From Dolomedes plantarius (taxonomy: Eukaryota > Arthropoda > Arachnida > Araneae > Dolomedidae), in NCBI GenBank assembly GCA_907164885.2, contig OU015492.1:206739493-206803492 (forward strand): a stretch of DNA of 64,000 nucleotides, read 5' to 3'. The notes beneath the pieces were generated by a model. The model did no database searches and was not told the origin of the DNA. It saw nothing but the letters and a program-made list of their open reading frames with translations. Positions 11,375 to 22,767 of the stretch are shown here, in pieces (the stretch's first letter is position 1; the number at the start of each line of letters is the position of its first letter). The position numbers and the translations under genes were made by a program.

Positions 11375-11542
11375 CAGTGGCGTAGCGAGAGGGGGGCAAG
11401 GGGGTCTATCATGCCCCGGGCGCCACTCGCAGAGGGGCGCCAAATGTTCCCCACGACCATTAGACCATTTGGTCCCCAAGACCATGAGGGGCGCCAAAAA
11501 GGTATCGTGCCCCGGGCGCTAGTTATGCTCGCTACGCTACTG
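11375..11542. mobile_element. hAT-type MITE, GTGGCGTAGCGAG family (copy 1)
   Basis: Inverted ends CAGTGGCGTAGCGAG / CTCGCTACGCTACTG are flanked by the perfect 8-bp duplication TATATCTG (11367-11374 and 11543-11550). Interior GCCCCGGGCGC blocks face each other in inverted orientation. Related copies are at 31519-31700 and 41466-41981. Confidence 0.9.
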
Positions 11543-11667
11543 TATATCTGTGTCGAATTTAAACTTTCTGTTATTTTTGATATCTGATGAACCGCAAGTT
11601 TGTATTTTGTTTAGTTTTCTTTCGATACCCCTGCAAAGTTTGAATATTCATTTATGTACACACTGTA

Positions 11668-13126
11668 TTAAAAAACATAATATGTATATTAAGGCTACTT
11701 GCACTCTTAGATAACTGTCAATTCTTTAGTTAAGCAGTTCAGGCACTCTTTATAAACGAATGATTATTTACTCGGTTGTCACCAAAAGGCTTAATTTATC
11801 AAATAAATTTGAAATCAAAATTATAGAATTTTCAGTGATCAGTTTTTAATAATAGACTTGTTTCAACTCACGCTTTTGGCATTTTAATTGTCCAGTCTCA
11901 TGACAAAGCAATTTCAGTTTAATAATAAACTCTAAATGATGTTAGGTGGAGATTTGAAAAGCTCATAGAGATATTTAAACTGTTTGACTCGCCCACCTGA
12001 ACTCTGCGAATCTCACTAATATTGTAATCAGGAAATCTGTGGAGTGTTTTAGATTTTGAAACAATTATTAGTTTAAGCTTCTGAAATGTATTAAAATCGT
12101 GTATGCCCTCATAGGAAAGGGCTCCTTTTTATCTATACAGACCAATTATTCTTGTGACAGTTTTTCTGCCAGTTTCATCTGGAGTTTTGCACATTAGTTT
12201 CCTGAACAGTTTCCGTCGATTAGTATGCATGTACTTTGCTATAATGGACATAATTTTCCGGTATACTGGACCGATTTATGAATGAATTCACTGAGGCAGG
12301 GATTGCCTGTTGTTTTATGGTTTGACGTTGATAAGGTTCCGCTATTCTTCCAGACATACAATTACCAGTCATACATAAATGAAACAAATAACAAAATTTG
12401 TCAGAAAGGCCTCTAAAGCGTTGTAGGCTAAAACTAAAAACTTCACGGGAGAAAATCTATTTTGGCAAATATAATATTTTAAGGATTTTTTTAACGTGTA
12501 AGACGTGATTAAAAAAATTTGTCTTTTTTTTTTAAACTCTTTTTCTGATAACTATTTCAATGGAAATTATTATTTTTTTTTTGCAGTTTCGGATTAAAAA
12601 TCATGTAGAACATCGTGTATAATATTGTTTAAACAAAGGTTTTACTGGATTCAACAAATATTAATAATCTGCATAAAACTAGTCAGTGACTGATGTGGAT
12701 TTTAATGACAACGTGCTTTGCCTGTAATATTGCAGAGTGGGTTCGCAGTTTTCGATCATCAAAACAAGATAAATCCACATTAGGCAATTACAAAGTCCCT
12801 TTGAAAGAGGTTAATATTTACTAAACATAATCTGTATTTCTTTTCTTTTTTTTCCCTCGCCAAGGAAAAAAAGAGATTAGTATTTACTATACATAATCAG
12901 TATTCATTTTGTTTTTTTTCCTTCGCTAAACAATAAGTCTTCTTGGCCTATTTCCAGACAGGCAGCCTTATAAACATTGGTACGATCTAAAGAATCGTTG
13001 TTGTCAATGCTAAAAGGGAATAAATTTAAAATCTAAGGACAATTTGGGACGTGGAAGATGGGGTAGAAGTGAGGATATGTCGTCTTGACGTGATGACCCC
13101 TAGATTTACACGTTCTTGCTTTCTCT
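11668..13126. other. Unassigned sequence with one small duplication
   Basis: No gene or element ends are recognised. A ~70-bp imperfect tandem duplication lies at about 12806-12945 (repeated TTAGTATTTACTATACATAATC-like segments followed by T-rich and TTCGC segments). Confidence 0.4.
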
Positions 13127-14531
13127 CATTCTACAAATAAACGAGACATGAAAACAAATTGCAGCCCAGTCAAAGATATTTGAGGAATCTCAGTCCTCAT
13201 CAGGACTTGGACGCGTCAAACACTGCTATTCTTTTTTGGAATGCTGATGGCTTGACTCATTGGCTTTCTGTCATTGTACAAATACACAAGACACGAAGAC
13301 ACCTTGCAGCCCTGTAAAAGATCTTTGAGGAATTTCAGTCCTCATCAGGACTTGGACTCGTCAAGCACTACTATTCTTTTTTTGAATGCTGATGGCTTGA
13401 CTCATTGGCTTTCTCTGAGACACGAAGACACCTTTCAGCCCTGTCAAAGATCTTTGAGGAATCTCAGTCCTCATCAGGACTTGGACGCGTCAAAAACTAC
13501 TATTCTTTTTTGGAATGCTGATGGCTTTCATGGCTTGACTCATGCTCATTGGCTTTCTGTCATTGTACAAATAAACGAGACACGAAGACACCTTGCAGCC
13601 CTGTCAAAGATCTTTGAAGAATTTCAGTCCTCGTCAGGACTTGGACTTGTCAAACACTACTATTCTTTTTTTGAATGCGGATGGCTTGACTCATTGGCTT
13701 TCTCTGAGACACGAAGAAACCTTTCAGCCCTGTTAAAGATCTTTCAGGAATCTCAGTCCTCATCAGGACTTGGACGCGTCAAACACTACTATTCTTTTTT
13801 GGAATGCTGATGGTTTGACTCATTGGCTTTCTGTCATTGTACAAATAAACGAGACACGAAGACACCTTGCAGCCCTGTCAAAGATCTTTGAGGAATTTCA
13901 GTCCTCATCAGGACTTGGACTCGTCAAACACTACTATTCTTTTTTGGAATGCTGATGGCTTGACTCATTGGCTTTCTGTCATTGTACAAATAAACGAGAC
14001 ACGAAGACACCTTGCAGCCCTGTCAAAGATCTTTGAGGAATTTCAGTCCTCATCAGGACGTAGACTCATCAAACACTCCTATTCTTTTTTAGAATGCTGA
14101 TGGCTTGACTCATTAGCTTTCTCTCACTGTACAAATAAACGAGACACGGATACACCTTGCAGCCGTGTCAAAGATCTTTGAGGAATCTCAGTCCTCATCA
14201 GGACTTGGACTCGTCAAACACTACTATTCTTTTTTGGAATGCTGATGGCTTGACTCATTAGCTTTCTCTCACCGTACAAATAAACGAGACACGAAGACAC
14301 CTTGAAGCCCTGTCAAAGATCTTTGAGGAATCTCAGTCCTCATCAGGACTTGGACGCGTCAAACACTACTATTCTTTTTTGGAATGCTGATGGCTTGACT
14401 CACTGGATTTTTTCTTAGACACGAAGACACCTTGCAGCCCTGTCAAAGATCTTTGAGGAATTTCAGTCCTCATCAGGACTTGGACTCGCCAAACACTACT
14501 ATTCTTCTTTGGAATGCTGATGGCTTGACTA
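13127..14531. repeat. Tandem array of about ten 145-bp repeats
   Basis: The marker CAGTCCTC occurs at 13191, 13336, 13465, 13625, 13754, 13899, 14044, 14189, 14334 and 14464. Spacing is 145 bp in five intervals, 129-130 bp in three (a block around ATTGTACAAATAAACGA is missing) and 160 bp in one (GGCTTTCATGGCTTGACTCA-like stutter). Long open frames in it (for example 13274-13810) arise from the repeat. A 145-bp unit is not a multiple of three, so the array does not encode a repeat protein. Confidence 0.95.
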
Positions 14532-14534
14532 TCG

Positions 14535-15548
14535 TTAAATTCAGTGAAATCAAGACAGTCATCCACAGGGAGTGCGCCGATGTTATCAATGTTTAATGCT
14601 ATGGGGATGCTGTGTTATTTTTTTTTTTTTGCTGCACACTGAAAACGAACAATGCCGGAACTGAAATTGAACTCATCATTACCCGACCCGATATACTACC
14701 TACACAACTACCACGGGAAATATATCTACCATCGTAAAAGGTTACACCCCAGATTTATCCTGTACGAGATTTCCTTTTATAGGGTAAATTTTAATTCTTG
14801 AGAAAAAAAGAAGATATTAATTTGTTGTTATAGGTTAGAATACGACATAACTTTCAAAATTGCTATTGCTTTTCTTTTTTTCAGACATTAATGAAGCAAC
14901 GCCGAGAAATACTTTTGCCAGTCCATTTGACTTCCTTATTTCATGCTTAATTGTTTTTTGCAAGCACACTGTAGCGAAATGGAGGAATTCCCTTCAAATG
15001 AAGGGCATACAACATGTTTCGCTAATTTCTATCGTGTTTCCAGTTATACGCCCTCGCACATACTCGTACAGAGCGTAATGGAAACTGTTCGCTCTGCCTT
15101 TGTTTTAATTCAGCGACCGGGGAAAATTACTGCACATCTATTGAAACTATCTAAAAGAGATCGGTGAGAGCGATAAGCGGAAAAACATATCCACGTAACA
15201 GATACCGGATGATACTGAATTGAAAAAATAATGAGTAAATAAAGAACTCTTAGTTTTTATTGCTCCGAATAACAGAAAGGCCATTCAACGTCTATCCACT
15301 GCCAGATCAAAAACTGTTGACGAGGAATATATCATAAAAATGTAGCTATTCTTATAAAGGTAGATATTTATTTTTGAAAAGCAGTCATTTTCAAAAATAG
15401 TCATTTTAGTTTTTGGTTGTTAATTTATATAAATTAAATTTCAGAGTTCAAAAATAGTTTACGAGCGAACTGCTAGAGAATACGAAATGTATTGTCAGAA
15501 GAAAAATTATGTAAAAAAAATAAACCGGGATATCAAATGTTTGGTTTT
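14535..15548. other. Unassigned sequence with uncharacterised open frames
   Basis: Overlapping plus-strand frames at 14860-15078 and 14943-15167 follow a T-rich tract ending TTTCAG at 14878-14883, which looks like a splice acceptor. No product is recognised, and no donor or neighbouring exon was found. It is recorded as a weak candidate exon only. Confidence 0.25.
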
Positions 15549-15755
15549 TACAAGGGTCTTATTATGCTGTTAATAACTAATATCTTAAAAAGAAGCTTAA
15601 ATGTAATTTAAAGGTAACACTAAACCACTTTTATTACAGTAATATTACGCAGGGTGTCTTATTATGCAGCCAGTAACTAGTATCTTAAAAAAAAGCTTAA
15701 ATGTTATTTAAAGGTAACACTAAAACCACTTTTATTGCAGTAATATTTACTTTTC
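15549..15755. repeat. Two-copy tandem duplication, period 100 bp
   Basis: Units beginning GTCTTATTATGC at 15556 and 15656 share AGCTTAAATGT, ATTTAAAGGTAACACTAAA and CCACTTTTATT in order. Confidence 0.85.
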
Positions 15756-15852
15756 ACGAATTATTTTGCAGTTAGTTTCAAAGCCTGACCAAAAACAACA
15801 GATGTAAACTGTCGATCATTGAAGGTAGACTATTCATAAATTCAATACCTTA

Positions 15853-15992
15853 AGGACCCGTTCACATAGAATCCGTCAGCGTCAGCGTAAAACTATTTAA
15901 ACAGTCACATACCAGCCATTGACCCAATTAACCAATCAGCGCCAACCAAATCTTTAACGCCGACGGTGACGGATTCTATGTGAACAGGTCCT
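15853..15992. mobile_element. Small fold-back MITE
   Basis: Inverted ends AGGACCCGTTCACATAGAAT and its near-complement (AGGACCTGTTCACATAGAAT) extend through GTCAGCGTCAGCGT-type sequence. The flanks are TTA on the left and AA on the right. Similar ends occur at 48062-48246 and more weakly at 46080-46420. A 3-bp T/A-rich target would fit PIF/Harbinger, but this is inference. Confidence 0.65.
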
Positions 15993-16208
15993 AAGACAGT
16001 GGGTGCGCAAACTGTGGGTAAAAGATAAAAAAATAAAATGGCCGGGATCGACAATAGTCTGATGTAAATTTATATCATATTGAATTATTTAATTAAAAAA
16101 AACATACTCTAAATCTTCCGTAATTACATATTTTAAAAATTTTTATTTATATTTTTATATGTTAAAAATATATTATGATGTTGTTAAATTAGTGTCAAAC
16201 ATGTTTTA

Positions 16209-16250
16209 ACCTATTCCTTACGGGATGGGATAGCACGTATCTCAAGAATA
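16209..16250. repeat. Short unnamed repeat X (copy 1)
   Basis: The segment has TTCCTTACGGGATGGGATAG followed by CACGTATCTCAAGAATA and runs into (TA)n. The same ~50-bp unit in the opposite orientation is at 25534-25592 and 39496-39546, always with GGGATAG, a ...GTAT.T..G core and a CCTTACGGGG side. Confidence 0.6.
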
Positions 16251-16271
16251 AATATATATATATAATATATA

Positions 16272-16440
16272 CAGTGGAATCTCGATCTATCGTTTTTGAA
16301 GGGACCGACTGAAATGAACTATAAATGCGGGAAAGCGATAGATGCGGACACATAACAAAGCAATATGATCATTGGGACTGGATAAATGAACGACACATAC
16401 GGAAAAACGATGGATCCGAAAACGATAGATCGAGATTCCA

Positions 16441-16443
<3 letters not shown>
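16272..16443. mobile_element. Tigger-type MITE (CAGTGGAATCTCGATC family, copy 1)
   Basis: Inverted ends CAGTGGAATCTCGATCTATC and complement are bounded by TA on both sides, embedded in (TA)n. Subterminal CGATAGAT/CGATGGAT motifs are iterated. The 172-bp length leaves no coding room. Relatives are at 25323-25478 and 37991-39026. Confidence 0.85.

Positions 16444-16510
<67 letters not shown>
16444..16510. repeat. (TA)n microsatellite
   Basis: An uninterrupted TA run starts at the TA target duplication of the adjacent Tigger MITE and is followed by (GA)n. Open frames here are poly-YI artefacts. Confidence 0.95.
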
Positions 16511-16514
<4 letters not shown>

Positions 16515-17524
16515 AGAGAGAGACTCTGGACAACGGACCTGCGAGCTTTAAGAAAAATATTAATTACAGTTGTTAAATACGTTACTTAAAAAAAAAAAAT
16601 TCTTGAACCGGCTAAATTTTCACCAGCCTCCCCTCTCTAGCAAAATTGAGACCGCAAGATTAGTCAACCCTGGGTAAAAGGGCTGAAGGCTATTTCTCAC
16701 CGGAATAAAATCCGGTGCAGACGATGATCTCGCCAGGGCACTCCTCCTTATTGGCAATCATTAGATTTCAAACAACAGCCCTAAAAAGAAAAAAAAAAAG
16801 GACGAAAATAAATAAAAAACGAACTTTTAATTACCTTACTTAGGGGTGTGGACGGGGCACAACTTCCTCGCCGGGGTGGGGCCCACATCTAAAGCGTTCG
16901 AAGAACATAATAAGAACACAAAAGGAGGGGATTGTCCTGGAGCTATATTTACCAGATTTTTTGATAGAGATGTATTACGCATGTAAAGAGCCATCGTAAT
17001 GGGTTAATGACCAGATCCGAACTGATGATAAAATGTCAGGGTTTTACAGGATTTCGCTTTTATTAGATTTCGTAATCTCAGCGGACGCTATGATATATGA
17101 CCCATGACGAAGGTAGCGATTTGGAGAGGATGAAGCGAAAAGTCGGGCTTCTTATTGTAAATCCAAGTATGACGAGGCTCTTCGGAACAAGGAAAGTAAT
17201 TAAGAGAGGTCAGGGGAGGTGAACAATATTCATTAAAGATTCTATTTAATGTTTTAATTGACAATAATGCATTCTACAGTTGCAAATTCAGCGCGCGGTG
17301 TGCATTTCTCAAAAGTAAATTTTCTCATAATAAATCATCCGGTGCGTCCAGCGCTGTTGCACGGATTACGTGATTTATCAAGCGATGTGATTTATAAACT
17401 TCTTTCAGCTTTAGATCTAAAAGAAATTGGGTTTAGATTTTAACATACAAATGTATTTTGAAAGTTAAAATTTGAACAAAGACGAGTTATTTTTGGAATG
17501 GAAGCAACACAGAATGAAACAGTT
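16511..17524. other. Unassigned sequence with a locally GC-richer patch
   Basis: Around 16660-16900 base composition rises and a short hairpin (CACCGG with CCGGTG) appears at about 16698-16717. No coding domain is recognised, and the short frame at 17258-17443 is without known features. Confidence 0.35.
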
Positions 17525-17841
17525 TTCTAGATCAGTAGGGTCAAACTTTTTTCCACTGCGACCCATTTTCTTTAAATAAAAAATCCCGCGACCCCAATGA
17601 AAATTTATTGGTAATAGCAAATTATATAAAAAAAATAATAGAAAAATGAAATAAGCGAATTCTGAAAATCTATTTCAATTTGAGTATATATTTTCTTTGC
17701 ATAATAACAATGAAAAAAATTTTTCCTTACCACCCACACTTATTTTTTTTTGGATAAATCTCGTAACGCTAAAACTTCATATTTAAATATTAATATACAT
17801 TTAGATAGGTAAAAGCAAATGCGAAAAATTTAGCCTTTTAA

Positions 17842-18582
17842 GGGGGGAGATCACCTTAAAACCTTCTAAAAACCCAATTTTTTATTATGATTTAATTCTG
17901 AAGAATGGAATATAAAGAATGTTTTTGAAAAAATGATACTACACTTAGAACCGATTTTATGGCCAAATGTTTAAAGCTAATAGTAAAGTAATTTATAGAA
18001 AATTTAAATTTTGAATGGCCTTTTTCTAAAAGCAGTTATTTTCAAACTTTGAGCACGATTTCTTCAAAATGAATGGTCACAAATTGCTAAAATTTTGTAA
18101 ACATGTATATCTAGTATGTTTATATAGTTTCTACCTATATTTAGGTAAGTTCATATTACAAATGTCTTTGCAGCATTTTTTTTAGAAAATCTTTTATGAT
18201 ATTTCTTGTAAATTATAATATATTTGCCTGAAAAAAAATATTTTTATGGGAAATATGGTAATTATTTTAGGTGTAGATTAAAGTATAAACTTTGGATAGA
18301 ATATATACAAATGATTTAATATATATATCTCTTATAGTTTTAAAAAAAATCTGTGCACAATGGTTTGACCTAAGATTCATTGTTCATAAAGCATTTTTTT
18401 CTTACATAAAATAATTTCTAATAGTCTCCCAACAATTCTGCTTTTGTTTTCGAGTAGATAAAACTTTGCACAATCCACCCTAAAAATTGGTTTAAATTGA
18501 TTACAAATAAACTTTTTGACAACACATTAAGCTTGGCAGTAAAATCAATGCATTTTTGCGAGTGCTAAGGTGATGTCCCCCC
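17842..18582. mobile_element. TTAA-flanked element, possibly piggyBac-type, non-autonomous
   Basis: Inverted ends GGGGGGAGATCACCTTA and GGGGGGACATCACCTTA face inward and are flanked on both sides by TTAA (17838-17841, 18583-18586). TTAA target duplication with G-rich short ends suggests piggyBac. No transposase frame is present in the 741 bp, so the family remains an inference. Confidence 0.6.
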
Positions 18583-18661
18583 TTAAGATTATTTAACACC
18601 TTATTAAACAATATTGCCACATTCCGAACATAACTGCAAGCAGGGCACGGCCAAATTGTTA

Positions 18662-18720
18662 AATCAATGGTTAAACCGCCGACCAACAGGTCGTCAGATC
18701 GAATCCAGTCAGTAGCTTCT
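18662..18720 (+). repeat. tRNA-like fragment (SINE head?)
   Basis: ATGGTTAAACCGCCGACC followed after about 20 bases by AGATCGAATCC resembles an A box and B box at tRNA-like spacing. The acceptor stem cannot be paired convincingly, so it is not a functional tRNA. Confidence 0.35.
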
Positions 18721-18743
18721 GGTTTTACTTTAATTCTAATTTA

Positions 18744-18943
18744 TGTTACCTTTCTCAAAATTTCAAGAAAGATCTTGTTTATGTTAATTTACCTTATTTC
18801 TAGAAATTTCTTAAGTTGTATATAATAGACTTCCCTCAGACTGTGGGGAGTTCATTAGTGCGATTGCATCCTGCTAATAAACTTCTTTGACCGTAACAGC
18901 GTGTTGTTTTATTTGGTACTACGCTCAAGCCATCCGTGTAACA
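18744..18943 (+). mobile_element. Probable short solo LTR
   Basis: The stretch starts TGTTACC and ends CGTGTAACA, giving inverted TGTTAC/GTAACA ends. A TATATAATA box lies at about 18818, and CTAATAAAC (AATAAA) about 60 bp later precedes the end. That order is expected of an LTR on the plus strand. I could not find an exact target duplication, so confidence is moderate. Confidence 0.45.
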
Positions 18944-19503
18944 TATTTATGTACTTCGGGCCCCACAACAGAAAAAAAAGCCTACAAATATATTAAATTC
19001 AAGTGAATAAATTCCTTTCAATTTTCATTCCCGTCGCTGCCGACAGATGGCAACACCACTGCACCAGATGTTTTGGTTTCTCAGCAGTGAGTGATTTTAG
19101 AATGAAAATATCTCTAAAGCTATTGAATTAACAGAATAAGTGTACGCAGAAAAAATTATCAGTTTTCGAAGCTCTTTTCAAATATGTAACATTTATGTAC
19201 TTTCATGAGAAAAAAAATTACACCGTTTCCTATATATTTGTCGGCCATTTTTTTTTTCGAGGATCGGTGCCCGCCCGGATGAGTTACGGTCACGTGATCT
19301 CTCGACTTCCACTTGTCTCTTTATTAGTATAGATAAATACCTCACACTTCTCCGGGACAATAGCACATATTTTTAACATACATAAAATATGTTTTTTAAC
19401 TAAATAATTCAGCGTGTTATAAATTTACTTCAGACTATCCGCGACCCTTCCAATTTTTTTCACAACCCCTTGTAGTTTGCGACCCATAGTTTGGGCAACA
19501 ATG

Positions 19504-20185
19504 ATCTATATGATATGTCAAATATTTTTAGTTTAAAGGAATTATAAATTATTTTTTCGTATCTATTCATGGAGAAGTTAAATTACGTCAGAATTCAACT
19601 CTGAGTTAACATGGCAAGAAGATATAAATTGAATGCAAAACCTAAAATAATCCTAAAGGTTATTTACCTGTTTTCTCGAAGTTTTCTTGAAAAACTCTAT
19701 GGAAAAAAATTATTGACATTCCTTACAAACAAAACCACTGAACAAAAGAACGTATAAAAAGGGGCGGGTGGTAATAAGCTAGTTTTCGAGATTTTATAAA
19801 TAAATTTAACTTTTTAAATTGAAATAAATAATGTAAAGAAATAAATACATATTAAAAAGAAAATGAAAGGCACCATGTAAATGTATAACTACGATGGTGT
19901 CAAACATATCTGGACAATTTTAAAACATACATAAAATGTGTTAAAAATGCTCCTCTTCTTTTTCACAAATAAAAAACGATAGAAACCTTCTCCATCGTGT
20001 TGGATGGAGAAAACTGTCTGGGACTGTTTTGGCATGTACCAGGCCAACAACGACTCAAACACAAAGCCTCGGCGCACTGGCCGTGATGTCATATACCTCG
20101 TTTATTCGAATCGTCCAGCTGTGGCTTATGAGCGTACATTTAAGCTAGATATTAGCACTTTTTGTTACTTCAATATATATATATA
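19504..20185. other. Unassigned AT-rich sequence
   Basis: Open frames on both strands near 19889-20219 overlap each other and have no recognisable product. No element termini were found before the mariner-type end at 20186. Confidence 0.35.
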
Positions 20186-20776
20186 CACCGGGTGGGCAAA
20201 AAGTCCGCATAAACTTTAAAAATTCATAAAAACCAGAAAAATAACCAAAATAAAAAAGGTTTGCAGGGTTAGCATCGCTAGGTCACGGGATTTTTTTTGA
20301 GACAGGAAAAAAAATAATAACTAAAAAAACAGCCGACAGGTGGCGCTAACCTACACAAGTCAAAGAAAATATACACAGATAAGGAAAAGAATGCTTCTAA
20401 TTCGTTTATCACAGCAGTAGGTGTTCCACATGACCCCCACCACAGGGGATAAAGCATTGCAGGCTAGTCACAAATCCAGCAACGGCAGAGTGCAGCCGGT
20501 CCGGATGTATACATGACACCTCTCGGCGGATCGCGGAACAACGGTGAACTGGTTGTGGATTGGAAGCGCACGTTCTTATAACCGTCTCATTTGCATATTT
20601 CCACAGAATTCGTTCGTTCCAGCGCCACCTGTCGGCTGATTTTTGAGGGTTTTTTTTTTCGTGCCTTAAAAAAATCCCGTGACATAGCGATGCTAACCCT
20701 GCAAACCTTTTTTTATTTTGGTTATTTTTCCGCCTTTTAAGAATTTTTAATGTTTATGCGGACTTTTGGCCCACCC

Positions 20777-20778
<2 letters not shown>
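20186..20778 (-). mobile_element. Non-autonomous mariner-type element with ~165-bp inverted ends
   Basis: Inverted ends start CCGGGTGGGCAAAAAGTCCG and run to the motif GCCGACAGGTGGCGCT (20332-20347 and its complement at 20621-20637), about 160 bp each. TA flanks it within (TA)n. Between them, the minus strand keeps a transposase C-terminus: the reading includes LHSAVAGFV and ends GGGHVEHLLL plus stop, like NDGRHVEHLF in the element at 36089-37932. The catalytic part is deleted. Confidence 0.85.
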
Positions 20779-20864
<86 letters not shown>

Positions 20865-20899
20865 GTGTGTGTGTGTGTGCGTGTGTGTGTGTTAGTTAC
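20779..20899. repeat. (TA)n followed by (TG)n microsatellite
   Basis: The repeat is contiguous with the TA target site of the mariner-type element on its left. It continues into TGTGTG with one GGTGTG interruption. Confidence 0.95.
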
Positions 20900-20905
20900 T
20901 TGGGT

Positions 20906-21439
20906 CAGAGATATATTAGGAAAAAAAGGAACACCCTTTTTTTCCTAATATATCTCTGCCTAATATATCTTTCCTAATATATCTATAATATAGCCTTTTT
21001 ATAAGAAAAATAAAAAGGCTCTGCAAGGAAACTGAAAAATTATTTTTTCATAAGACATAGACACTAATGGATTTCTTTTTCCGAGTTTCTTTAATTTTCA
21101 AGTCTTCATCATACTATTTATTATTACAAAAATATATTAATATTTTAAGAGTTATTTTCTTATAAGATATAAACACTAATTGATTTTCCTTCACAAATTG
21201 TCACAGTTTTCTCCTTGTTTTGAACTTTATTCTATAAAAATGATTTTTGCAGTTTAAAGAAATAAAAGGACAAAAATGAAACGACAATGAAATCACAAAA
21301 ATGAATTGCTATTCTTTATTATGCCATTTTTTATTACAAAAGTTATACAAATATGTATATTGTGCACACTGTATATTTAAACAATATTTATTAGACTAAT
21401 TTTGCAACATTTCAAGTTTACGCTTTTAAATATTCTTCT
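20906..21439. other. Unassigned AT-rich sequence
   Basis: There is a small palindromic stretch around 20920-20990 built on AGATATATTAGGAAA and its complement, with the complement repeated three times. It may be the eroded 3' flank of the P-element-like pseudogene that follows. No inverted terminal repeat could be identified. Confidence 0.35.
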
Positions 21440-21740
21440 TCTCCTCTTCTTTTAGTTTACTTAAATTATCGTTTTCTTTCATACACAATTTTTTTTTAAC
21501 ATGATGTTTGTGGATGCACACAGCAATAATTTACAAACAAAGTCACCATCATGACCATTAGGACATTTAGGTTCTAAAATAATTTCCTTTTCCTTTAGTA
21601 TGTTTAATGTTAAATTTACAATTACTCCTCTTTGATTAGTTATTTTTGAAAACAATTTAACATCTGATAACAAAAAATTTACAATAATATAATTAAACTT
21701 TACCACAGTCACTACGAGCTGTGAAGGACATTTTAGACCT

Positions 21741-22217
21741 TGTAGAGTATATAGCTCACTTCTACCCAGACTTGGGTGTGTATAATTTGAAGTAGCACTC
21801 TAAATGAATTTGATACAAACACAGTTTATACATGAAACAATGTTTATTGAATTCGTTGCACATATAGAATTTGCTTTTAGCAATAAGCATACGTACTACT
21901 TGTATGGAATATATATATTAACATTCAATAGAAATGCTCTTTGCAAATACTCACAAACCAGCAGAGAGTCAAACCAGCAGTTCTGCCACGTAAACTTTGG
22001 GCCCCCTAAGCACTAGCGCAGGATAGCACGTGGAGCTGCTTACCTCGTAGCTCCCTTATCTATCAACTTTAACAACCTTTTTCAACCTCCACTTAATCAA
22101 GCTGCTTGGTATTTATACCAAGCGCGTATGCCGAAATTAGCATATCTCAAGCAGCTTCTTTAATTCATTCACTCAAAAGTTCGATTCTTGTGAATCGAAT
22201 CTTATGTATACCTTACA
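21741..22217 (-). mobile_element. Solo LTR (family L1, copy 1)
   Basis: The 477-bp unit reads TGTAGAG...CCTTACA in window orientation and TGTAAGG...CTCTACA on the minus strand. It is flanked by the 4-bp duplication ACCT. The minus strand has a TATAAATA box inside the palindrome CTTGGTATTTATACCAAG (about 22105-22122) and an AATAAA signal near 21842 downstream of it, fixing transcription as minus. No internal retrotransposon region is next to it. A second copy is at 26768-27231. Confidence 0.8.
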
Positions 22218-22580
22218 ACCTCCAAGATCAAGATTTCCTTATAAGGTTATAATCATTTTCTAGATTTATATCTAAATTCAGAACCAGTTTTTCTTTTAAA
22301 TAACTGCACTTCAGTTTTTTATTAACAGTATGACTGCAGTATCCTGCTAGATAGGTAATTACAGGTAAATATGGTTTAACATTTGTAATTTTAGCTTCAT
22401 TAATGTCTATGTGGGGTAATTATTTGTATCCATCATCCTTCTCTTTAAAATAAGACCCAATATCAAGACTTCCACCATCAAAATGTGTAAGTGGAACCAC
22501 TCTAGAACTTAACATTAATTCTAATTTAATACAAGATTGTAACCTTAGTTTTTTTTTCACAATCTAATAGTTGTCTCATT

Positions 22581-22767
22581 CAGGGCCCGATTATGAACGC
22601 TGGGGGCCCCTGGGCAGATGCTGTTTGGGGGCCCCCTCTTACGGACATTTATAAAAATACATACTATTAGAAGTACTAGGTGCATACACCAAGGGGGTTT
22701 TGGGGCCCCCTAGCATCACGGGGCCCTGGGCAAAGTCCCGATTTGCCCATGCGATAAAAAGGCCCTG
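22581..22767. mobile_element. hAT-type MITE, CAGGGCCCGA family (187 bp)
   Basis: Ends CAGGGCCCGATTATG and ...AAGGCCCTG are flanked by the perfect 8-bp duplication GTCTCATT (22573-22580, 22768-22775). The interior has GGGGGCCCC blocks. Related elements are at 43670-44059 and 48739-49495. Confidence 0.9.

Larger units (their letters stand above)
11103..11665 (+). mobile_element. Internally deleted mariner-like element
   Basis: Inverted ends of roughly 75 bp (CAGCGTGTACATAAATGAAT and its complement, continuing to AAACTAAACAAA) are flanked by TA at 11101-11102 and 11666-11667. The plus strand keeps only the last ~50 codons of the transposase. A 168-bp hAT MITE (11375-11542) is inserted just past the end of that coding remnant. 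Confidence 0.85.
17533..19503. mobile_element. Degenerate hAT element with nested insertions
   Basis: The left end CAGTAGGGTCAAACTTTTTT and the right end (as complement CATTGTTGCCCAAACTATGG) both lead into GCGACCC blocks. This is the common hAT terminal layout with GGGTCGC sequence just inside. The flanking octamers TTCTAGAT and ATCTATAT match at 6 of 8 positions. It contains a TTAA-flanked element (17842-18582), a tRNA-like piece and a probable solo LTR (18744-18943). No transposase is visible. Confidence 0.6.

Noticed and set aside
13274..14100. 178-codon and overlapping frames with repeated HQDL/THWLS phrases, resembling a repeat protein
   Set aside because: They follow the 145-bp tandem array, whose unit is not a multiple of three. 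Frame continuity depends on the 129/160-bp variants and is accidental.
13127..14531. Possibility of a CRISPR-like array
   Set aside because: Units are contiguous 145-bp tandem repeats without unique spacers, in a eukaryotic context.
14860..15167. Candidate exon after TTTTTTTCAG
   Set aside because: A single acceptor-like site in AT-rich DNA with no partner exon, donor or recognisable protein. Kept only as a weak note.
18662..18720. Functional tRNA gene
   Set aside because: Box-like motifs are present but the cloverleaf stems cannot be formed. The same judgement applies to 46860-46955, 48316-48395 and 52159-52223.
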